Below are positions 59,041 through 64,000 of a stretch of 64,000 nucleotides of DNA, piece by piece. A program made the translations under genes and the position numbers. The notes under the pieces are model-generated. The model worked only from the letters and a program-made list of their open reading frames with translations. It searched no databases and had not been told where the DNA came from. Source of the DNA: SZUA-444 sp965226565 (lineage in GTDB: Bacteria > Bacillota > Clostridia > Oscillospirales > Ruminococcaceae). Each line of letters begins with the position of its first letter. Position 1 is the first letter of the stretch. Where the stretch lies: NCBI GenBank assembly GCA_965226565.1, contig CBDDDI010000006.1, forward strand, positions 1-64,000, written 5' to 3'.

Positions 59041-59739
59041 ATGGCATTTAGAAATATATTTATTGAGAATGATACATATTTATCTACTAAAAATGAACAG
59101 TTAATTATATATAAAGATGTAGATTATTTTATACCATTAGAAGATATTAATTGTATAATGATAGATAATTTACATAGTAAAGTTAGTTCATATTGTATTG
59201 ATAAATTTAGTGAGTATGCAATAGTAGTATATATTTGTGATAAAAAGCATGTGCCACATAGTGTTATTTTACCATTTGAAACAAATTGTAGACATTTTAA
59301 ATTCTTAAAATATCAAATTAATATTTCTAAACCAGTTCAGAAAAAGCTTTGGCAACAAATAATAAAGCAAAAAATAAAAAACCAGGCAATTTGTTATAAA
59401 TTGCTTGGTTCAGAAGATAGCTATTTAGAAAAGTTATCAAATAATGTTTTATCAGGTGATTCCACAAATATTGAAGCTACAGCTGCTGTTTATTATTTTA
59501 AAGCAATTTGTGGATATTCATTTAAAAGACGAAATCCTGAATTTATTAATTCAGCTTTTAATTATGGATATGATATGGTTAATACACATGAAAAAAGATT
59601 AAAATTACATTTGCCTGAAAATGGTTCAGTAAGATTGCTTATAATAACAGAAAAACAATATGAAGCAGTAAGAATATTAGTTGGAAACAAATCGCAAAAT
59701 GATGAATTAGATATAGGAGAACAAATTTCATTTTTTTAA
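59041..59739 (+). CDS. Cas1-Cas2 deletion chimera (adaptation module fused and truncated)
   Basis: One 232-residue frame with a Cas1 beginning and a Cas2 end. Residues 1 to about 178 are type II Cas1 (AFRNIFIENDTYLSTKNEQL, KHVPHSVILPF, SGDSTNIEATAAVYYFKAIC, INSAFNYGYDM). From about residue 181 it is the C-terminus of a type II Cas2 (HEKRLKLHLPENGSVRLLIITEKQYEAVRILVG ending in ISFF), split here as NTHEKRLKLHLP, ENGSVRLLIITEKQY and EAVRILVG. Cas1 normally has about 290-300 residues and Cas2 about 100. Roughly 115 residues of Cas1, with two of its metal ligands (His and acidic residue), and the first half of Cas2 are gone; only the Glu145-type ligand remains. The junction near 59575-59593 is in frame. 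Spacer acquisition by this protein is very unlikely. RBS AGGAGGATTT is normal. Confidence 0.9.
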   Translation: MAFRNIFIENDTYLSTKNEQLIIYKDVDYFIPLEDINCIMIDNLHSKVSSYCIDKFSEYAIVVYICDKKHVPHSVILPFETNCRHFKFLKYQINISKPVQKKLWQQIIKQKIKNQAICYKLLGSEDSYLEKLSNNVLSGDSTNIEATAAVYYFKAICGYSFKRRNPEFINSAFNYGYDMVNTHEKRLKLHLPENGSVRLLIITEKQYEAVRILVGNKSQNDELDIGEQISFF

Positions 59740-59792
59740 AATTTTGAAAAATAGAGTATAATATTTAAATTTATTTTCAAAAAAATAATAAT

Positions 59793-59829
59793 AAAAAGTG
59801 CTGAAACCTTAATGGAATCAGCACTTTTT
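59793..59829. terminator. bidirectional terminator between cas operon and CRISPR array
   Basis: AAAAAGTGCTGA (59793-59804) pairs with TCAGCACTTTTT (59818-59829). It has A- and T-runs on both sides, so it can stop the cas operon and the opposing crRNA transcripts. Confidence 0.85.
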
Positions 59830-59838
59830 ATCGTTCCT

Positions 59839-60669
59839 ATTATATCATACCAATAAATAAAAGGGAACTACAACAACCCTTTAAGTGCTAGCCAAGGGAG
59901 AGTTATTATATCATACCAATAAATAAAAGGGAACTACAACGGACAGGAGGTGGATTTGTAATTGTTGGAAATTATATCATACCAATAAATAAAAGGGAAC
60001 TACAACAGGTCATTTGTTTGAATTGTTAGTTACCAAATTATATCATACCAATAAATAAAAGGGAACTACAACGGGCAGGAGGTGGATTTGTAATTGTTGG
60101 AAATTATATCATACCAATAAATAAAAGGGAACTACAACAGCAATTGCGGTTTTTTTAATTGTGGCATTAATTATATCATACCAATAAATAAAAGGGAACT
60201 ACAACTCCTCATGTTTGTCCTAAACATATTAGTGAATTATATCATACCAATAAATAAAAGGGAACTATAACAATACAGTAATAAAAGTAATATAAAAAGG
60301 TAATTATATCATACCAATAAATAAAAGGGAACTACAACAATACAGTAATAAAAGTAATATAAAAAGGTAATTATATCATACCAATAAATAAAAGGGAACT
60401 ACAACTTGTGCGTCAAGTAATACTTTTCTAAGATAATTATATCATACCAATAAATAAAAGGGAACTACAACAAACTTGCGTTAGCTATTGACTAAAGCTT
60501 GATTATATCATACCAATAAATAAAAGGGAACTACAACGCATCAGATAATAGATTTTTATAATATAAAATTATATCATACCAATAAATAAAAGGGAACTAC
60601 AACATCTTGACCAGCTGTAATTTTACTTGGTGTATTATATCATACCAATAAATAAAAGGGAATAAAAAC
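59839..60669 (-). CRISPR. Type II-C CRISPR array, 13 repeats and 12 spacers
   Basis: The 36-base repeat begins ATTATATCATACCAATAAAT and ends AAAAGGGAACTACAAC (plus strand). Repeats start at 59839, 59905, 59971, 60037, 60103, 60170, 60236, 60303, 60370, 60436, 60502, 60568 and 60634; spacers are 30-31 bases. The repeat at 60236 has CTATAAC for CTACAAC, and the last repeat (60634-60669) ends GGGAATAAAAAC, so the right end is the degenerate, oldest end. The tracrRNA shows that crRNA is read from the minus strand. On that strand each repeat ends in GGTATGATATAAT, a perfect extended -10 (TGATATAAT). Spacers 7 and 8 are identical; spacers 2 and 4 differ by one base. I found no match of any spacer to the tail cassette by eye. 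Confidence 0.97.
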
Positions 60670-60699
60670 ACCTATCAATTAAGACAGGTGTTTTATTTT
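60664..60699 (-). terminator. terminator of the flavodoxin gene, abutting the last CRISPR repeat
   Basis: AAAACACCT and AGGTGTTTT pair around AATTAAG; on the minus strand a T-run follows that merges with the altered end of the last repeat. Confidence 0.7.
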
Positions 60700-60709
60700 G
60701 AAATGGTTA

Positions 60710-61201
60710 TTATTTGCCAAAAACTTCTACTGTTTTTTTAGCCATTCTTTCACCATATAATTTAAATGTTTCTGTATAGTCATCAATATTTTCTCTTATA
60801 GCAACAGGTCCTATATGGATAACAGGTTTTCCATATGCTCCTCCACCTGAGAAAGTAAGCATACCATAGCAAAGCATATGATCAAGTATTGTTTGAATAC
60901 CTAATTCTCCACCACCATGAACATAGTTTGCAGTTGCAAATGCACCTCCGATTTTTCCTGCAATATTATAAGAACGTGCATCTTTTTCTAACCATGTTTT
61001 TAGTTTTGCTGTTATACTTGCCATGTAAATTGGACTACCAACAACAACACATTTGCTTTCTTTAACCCAATCAGAATCAATTTCATCAATAGAAAAAGCT
61101 TTAGCCTCAACATTTTCTACTGTCTCCATTCCGGATACTATTACATCTGACATTTGTTTAGTTGTTCCACTTTCAGAGTGGTAAATTACTGATAATTTCA
61201 T
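60710..61201 (-). CDS. Flavodoxin-family FMN protein (WrbA/NADPH-dependent FMN reductase-like)
   Basis: 163 residues. SVIYHSESGTTKQM is the FMN-phosphate loop, VVVGSPIYMASITAKLKTWL and IGGAFATANYVHGGGELGIQ are the ring-binding loops of the WrbA/flavodoxin_2 type. It is probably an NAD(P)H-dependent quinone or FMN reductase or an electron carrier. RBS AAAGGAAAA. It stands alone between the CRISPR array and a lipoprotein gene. Confidence 0.83.
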   Translation of the reverse strand: MKLSVIYHSESGTTKQMSDVIVSGMETVENVEAKAFSIDEIDSDWVKESKCVVVGSPIYMASITAKLKTWLEKDARSYNIAGKIGGAFATANYVHGGGELGIQTILDHMLCYGMLTFSGGGAYGKPVIHIGPVAIRENIDDYTETFKLYGERMAKKTVEVFGK

Positions 61202-61448
61202 AATTAAGTATTTTCCTTTCGTAATTAGTTTTCTACATTATATATTTTACAACAAAAATATGTGTACATCAATAAATCACAAAAACTTTACATTTGTGTT
61301 TTTGAAAATTAATTGTGAAAATAGAAAATAATAATTTAATATATACATGTTTTTCAAGAATAAATTGCTATGATGTTTTTTATTTTAAGTTATATTTAAT
61401 ATTTGTTATATAATGGTATACATGTGTTAAGAATATAAAAAATAAAAA
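61202..61448. other. gene-free stretch between flavodoxin and lipoprotein genes
   Basis: AT-rich. TATATAAT on the minus strand about 40 bp before the flavodoxin start may be its -10. Nothing else stands out. Confidence 0.35.
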
Positions 61449-61478
61449 GATGGTAGAATTTTTTCTACCATCTTTAAT
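61446..61478 (-). terminator. terminator of the lipoprotein gene
   Basis: AAAGATGGTAGAA and TTCTACCATCTTT form a 13-bp stem with a T/A-run on the minus strand. Confidence 0.8.
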
Positions 61479-61497
61479 TTAAGTTAGGTTTTATATT

Positions 61498-61998
61498 TTA
61501 TTTTACTTCAAATTCTACATCTATTGATCCAGTTCCTAGTATAGGTGCGAATTCTATATAGTATTTACCTTTTTTATTTTCTTGAAGAATAATATATCCG
61601 TCTAATTTTCCACCTTTTCTGATATCTTTATCAGTAATACTGTTATAATCGTCAATGTCAAATATGCTGATTTCTACATTGCTTCCATCTTTATCAAATG
61701 CTTTTATTTCTAAAGTAGATATAGCTTTTGTTTCGTCACTTTTATTAGCAACTGTTACACCAACTACTATTCCGCTATCTAATAAAGCATATTCGTCTTT
61801 AGCTTTTACTATTTTAGCTGAGTTAAATGTGATTTCAAAATCACCATATATAACTGTATCTCCCATTTTTGCTTTTGCAGCCTCTGTTTTAGTTGCCTCA
61901 CTAGTGTTAGGATCTTTTACTCCTGTTTCAACTTCTGTACAACCTATTAATGCAAGCATTAGACTTAATGCACAAACTAATGTTAAAATTTTTTTCAT
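61498..61998 (-). CDS. Lipoprotein with a DUF4352-like beta-sandwich domain
   Basis: 166 residues. The signal MKKILTLVCALSLMLALIGC ends in a lipobox (LIGC), so the protein is lipid-anchored outside the membrane at Cys20. After a charged linker, IYGDFEITFNSAKIVKAKDE and GIVVGVTVANKSDETKAIST fit the immunoglobulin-like DUF4352/telomeric-repeat-like fold common in Gram-positive lipoproteins. The function of such proteins is generally unknown. RBS AAGGAGAGTAA. Confidence 0.75.
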   Translation of the reverse strand: MKKILTLVCALSLMLALIGCTEVETGVKDPNTSEATKTEAAKAKMGDTVIYGDFEITFNSAKIVKAKDEYALLDSGIVVGVTVANKSDETKAISTLEIKAFDKDGSNVEISIFDIDDYNSITDKDIRKGGKLDGYIILQENKKGKYYIEFAPILGTGSIDVEFEVK

Positions 61999-62180
61999 GT
62001 AATTACTCTCCTTATTATGTTATATATTGTAAAATATAAATACATTATAATACAATTTGCCTTAAAATGCAATATTAACTATAAAAAATATGATATAGTG
62101 TCGAAATATTTTATATAGCGTTTAATTTGTATAGAGTGTTTTTGTTTGAAAATTAAATTAATCATGTAAATTTTGTGTAG

Positions 62181-62212
62181 ACAAAAAACAACCTACGTAA
62201 ATACGTAGGTTG
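62181..62212 (-). terminator. terminator of the tRNA gene
   Basis: CAACCTACGTA and TACGTAGGTTG form an 11-bp stem; on the minus strand T6 follows. It lies 10 bp after the tRNA 3' end. Confidence 0.85.
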
Positions 62213-62221
62213 AAGTGGTTT

Positions 62222-62297
62222 TGGTTGGGGTGGAAGGATTTGAACCCTCGGAATGGAAGAGTCAGAGTCTTCTGCCTTACCGCTTGGCGACACCCCA
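62222..62297 (-). tRNA. tRNA-Gln (anticodon CTG)
   Basis: On the minus strand, the acceptor stem TGGGGTG/CACCCCA, D arm GCC-AAGCGGTAA-GGC, anticodon arm GAAGA-CTCTGAC-TCTTC (anticodon CTG), T arm GAGGG-TTCAAAT-CCTTC and discriminator A fold as a normal tRNA, with CCA encoded in the DNA. It reads CAG, a rare glutamine codon in such an AT-rich genome; the essential TTG isoacceptor must be elsewhere. Confidence 0.95.
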
Positions 62298-62471
62298 AAA
62301 AAATATGTGGTAAAATTACCACAATTAATTATACTCTTATTATTTTATTTTGTCAATAATAGTATTATTGTTTACTATTAAAATTGATTATAGGTTAAAT
62401 TTATTATTTTACAAAATGTATATTGAATTTTGATATGTATATGGATTTAATAATGTATATATGATATAATA

Positions 62472-63041
62472 ATGATAGATAGTTTTGAAAGGATGATACA
62501 TATTATTATATCTAATTCAATAGGAGCTATCAGATTTTCTGAAAAGGATGCTGAGTTTAATTATTTTAGAGTAATTTTAAGTGTTCTGGATCCTTATATA
62601 AGAAAATATAAGAATGTTGCCTATTATAGACTTACTGATAAAGATAAAAGTATTGTTTTGGCTAAAATTATTAAATCAATGAATGTAAATGGTGTTCCAG
62701 TTACAACTTTTTTTAGTGATGTAATTAAATCTCTAAATGATTTAAGTAACTTTGAAAAAAACCAAATGTTTATTGAATTTTTAGCTAAAGAAATATTTGG
62801 TTGTTATGATAAAAATAGAAATAACAATGGCGAAATATATAAAACTCCATATTTGTTTTATATTAATATGGATGGTGAAAAAGATTATTTTGAACCAGAA
62901 AAACCTTCTAAACTTTTTATAAAATTAAATAAATCAAAAGGTCAGGAAGCTGATAAATTAGCTATTTATGATCATTTTTTGGATTTAAAAAGGAAAGAAA
63001 GGTTTGGTGTTTTATCTACACAAAGAGTAGTTACAACATAA
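62472..63041 (+). CDS. Hypothetical protein (about 180-190 residues)
   Basis: Not recognised. It is soluble and charged: FRVILSVLDPYIRKYKNVAY, DKDKSIVLAKIIKSMNVNGV, TPYLFYINMDGEKDYFEPEK. The ATG at 62472 lies only one base after a TATAAT (62465-62470, with a TGA extension). If that is the -10, translation must begin at the next ATG (62493), after AAAGG with almost no spacing. The frame is long and clean, and a terminator follows at 63052, so it is a real single-gene unit. Confidence 0.6.
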   Translation: MIDSFERMIHIIISNSIGAIRFSEKDAEFNYFRVILSVLDPYIRKYKNVAYYRLTDKDKSIVLAKIIKSMNVNGVPVTTFFSDVIKSLNDLSNFEKNQMFIEFLAKEIFGCYDKNRNNNGEIYKTPYLFYINMDGEKDYFEPEKPSKLFIKLNKSKGQEADKLAIYDHFLDLKRKERFGVLSTQRVVTT

Positions 63042-63051
63042 TATTTATTTG

Positions 63052-63077
63052 GAACGCAAATTTTGCGTTCTTTTTTT
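63052..63077 (+). terminator. terminator after the hypothetical gene
   Basis: GAACGCAAAA and TTTTGCGTTC are a perfect hairpin followed by T7. Confidence 0.85.
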
Positions 63078-63078
63078 A

Positions 63079-63136
63079 TTGACAAAATAAGATTAAGTGA
63101 TATAATGATTATATGAACATATAATCATATGAACAT
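63079..63136 (+). promoter_or_regulatory. promoter and direct-repeat operator of the metal-resistance operon
   Basis: TTGACA (63079-63084), 16 bp, TATAAT (63101-63106) with TGA extension. Two exact copies of ATATGAACAT (63111-63120, 63127-63136), 16 bp apart, cover the transcription start. The TGAACA core resembles ArsR/SmtB-family operators, which are usually palindromic rather than direct. Confidence 0.7.
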
Positions 63137-63160
63137 TACATATTGAATAGGAGAATATAT

Positions 63161-63511
63161 ATGGATAAAAGTAAAATTTCAGAAGAAGATTTTCATACAG
63201 CTAATTTAGAAGAAATTAGATCTCAAATGCCACATGAAGAAGTATTATATGATGTTGCTGAACTTTTTAAAGTGTTTTCTGATTCAACAAGAATAATGAT
63301 TTTATCTGCATTAATTGATAAAGAAATGTGTGTTAATCATATTGCTGAGCTTTTGAGCATGTCTCAATCAGCGATATCTCATCAACTAAGAGTTTTAAAA
63401 CAAGCAAGACTTGTTAAATATCGTAGAGATGGAAAAATTATTTATTATTCTTTATGTGATAATCATATTGAAAGTATTTTAAACATGGGAATTGAACATG
63501 TTATGGAATAG
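63161..63511 (+). CDS. ArsR/SmtB-family metal-sensing repressor
   Basis: About 116 residues from ATG 63161 (RBS AGGAGAAT); the ATG at 63143 is too early and without an RBS. The winged-helix core is clear: VAELFKVFSDSTRIMILSAL, HIAELLSMSQSAISHQLRVL, LVKYRRDGKIIYYSL. KEMCVNHIAELL keeps one cysteine at the CadC/SmtB ELCVCD position, with Asn-His in place of the second Cys-Asp pair. His residues near the N- and C-terminus (DFHTAN, CDNHIESIL, GIEHVME) suggest a zinc-type sensor. It precedes a P-type ATPase gene by 8 bp. Confidence 0.88.
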   Translation: MDKSKISEEDFHTANLEEIRSQMPHEEVLYDVAELFKVFSDSTRIMILSALIDKEMCVNHIAELLSMSQSAISHQLRVLKQARLVKYRRDGKIIYYSLCDNHIESILNMGIEHVME

Positions 63512-63519
63512 GAGGAATC

Positions 63520-64000
63520 ATGAAAAAATCCACATTAATTTTAGAAGGACTTGATTGTGCAAATTGTGCTGGAAAAATTGTTGATAAATTAAATAAACAA
63601 GAACAACTTAGCAATGTTAATTTTAATTTTATGAATAAAAAACTTGATTTTATAACAGATATTGATGAAAAAGATTTTATAAAAATAGTAACTAATGTTG
63701 TGGATTCAATAGAAGATGGTGTGACTGTGAAAAAGATTTCTAATCATGTCCAACATGAGCATGATGAAAATAATAATTACACTAAAATTATTGTTAGAAT
63801 TATTTTATCTGCAATATTTTTTGTAACATCATTAATTATTAAAGATAAGAATATGATTTTAGTATTTTCTTTAATTAGTTATGTAATAATCGGTTATGAT
63901 ATAATTCTTTCAGCTATTGCTAAAATATTTAAAGGTAAGGCATTAGACGAAACTTTTTTGATGTCAATTGCATCAATTGGTGCATTTGTTTTAGGAGAGT
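63520..64000 (+). CDS. Heavy-metal P1B-type ATPase (N-terminal part, runs off the window)
   Basis: 160 residues to the edge, no stop codon. An HMA domain with the metal motif GLDCANCAGKI is followed by a second beta-alpha unit and a His/Asp-rich loop (NHVQHEHDENNN). Three hydrophobic segments come next (IIVRIILSAIFFVTSLII, MILVFSLISYVIIGYDII, FLMSIASIGAFVLGE), the N-terminal membrane part of CadA/ZntA-type exporters. RBS AGGAGGAATC. It forms one operon with the ArsR-type sensor, giving export of Zn, Cd or Pb; the ion cannot be fixed because the transmembrane metal site is outside the window. Confidence 0.88.
   Translation, partial: MKKSTLILEGLDCANCAGKIVDKLNKQEQLSNVNFNFMNKKLDFITDIDEKDFIKIVTNVVDSIEDGVTVKKISNHVQHEHDENNNYTKIIVRIILSAIFFVTSLIIKDKNMILVFSLISYVIIGYDIILSAIAKIFKGKALDETFLMSIASIGAFVLGE

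Noticed and set aside
59839..60669. Spacers targeting the tail cassette of the same chromosome.
   Set aside because: Reading both strands by eye, I found no match to 45336-54206. A computed search would be needed to exclude partial matches.

Overview
The window is very AT-rich (by eye under 30% G+C) and reads as a sporulating, Gram-positive clostridial chromosome (Bacillota, Clostridia). The evidence is a split gene for the mother-cell sporulation sigma factor SigK, GGAGG-type ribosome binding sites, TTGACA/TATAAT promoters often with a TG extension, an FMN riboswitch ahead of a ribD-ribE-ribBA-ribH operon, and clostridial phage tail genes. I cannot name a species.

Layout. 1-560: 3' end of a PLP aminotransferase. 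736-5596: sigK, interrupted by a compact 4,174-bp skin-like element. The element carries a large serine recombinase, a 55-aa basic protein that may be its directionality factor, and an old-yellow-enzyme-type flavoprotein. A 12-bp core at both ends restores a 228-codon pro-SigK frame when the element is removed. 5603-8524: membrane GGDEF/EAL protein. 9525-14903: type I secretion operon (HlyB-like, HlyD-like) followed by its probable substrate, a lipase-like hydrolase with RTX repeats, which is unusual for a monoderm. 15087-18992: valS-folC. 19553-35490: six paralogous secreted proteins sharing one N-terminal beta-rich domain. Three end in a GH16 beta-1,3-glucanase, one in a 5'-nucleotidase and two in low-complexity tails. 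Five of the six transcription units share one promoter layout, so this is a co-regulated extracellular set; the first member is frameshifted. 35516-39282: riboflavin operon. 39346-43343: divergent pair of secreted lipase-like paralogues. 43649-44375: autoregulated HTH/membrane-protein pair. 45336-54206: phage tail cassette (tail terminator to holin) with no head, terminase, integrase or lysin, resembling an F-type tailocin. 55541-60669: type II-C CRISPR-Cas locus. 60710-64000: flavodoxin, lipoprotein, tRNA-Gln(CTG), an unknown protein, an ArsR-type metal sensor and the start of a metal P-type ATPase.

Most notable systems. (1) The sigK intervening element is small enough to read completely. 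Excision should both restore sigK and remove the recombinase stop codon in the circle. (2) The CRISPR locus has an apparently intact Cas9 and tracrRNA, but cas1 and cas2 have collapsed into one in-frame chimera that lacks part of the Cas1 active site. The system should therefore interfere but not acquire spacers. Every repeat carries a perfect extended -10 promoter, so each crRNA can have its own start. (3) The six-gene secreted family looks like one delivery domain fitted with different effectors under a shared promoter. (4) The tail cassette may be a domesticated bacteriocin. All calls are from reading the sequence; no database search was run.
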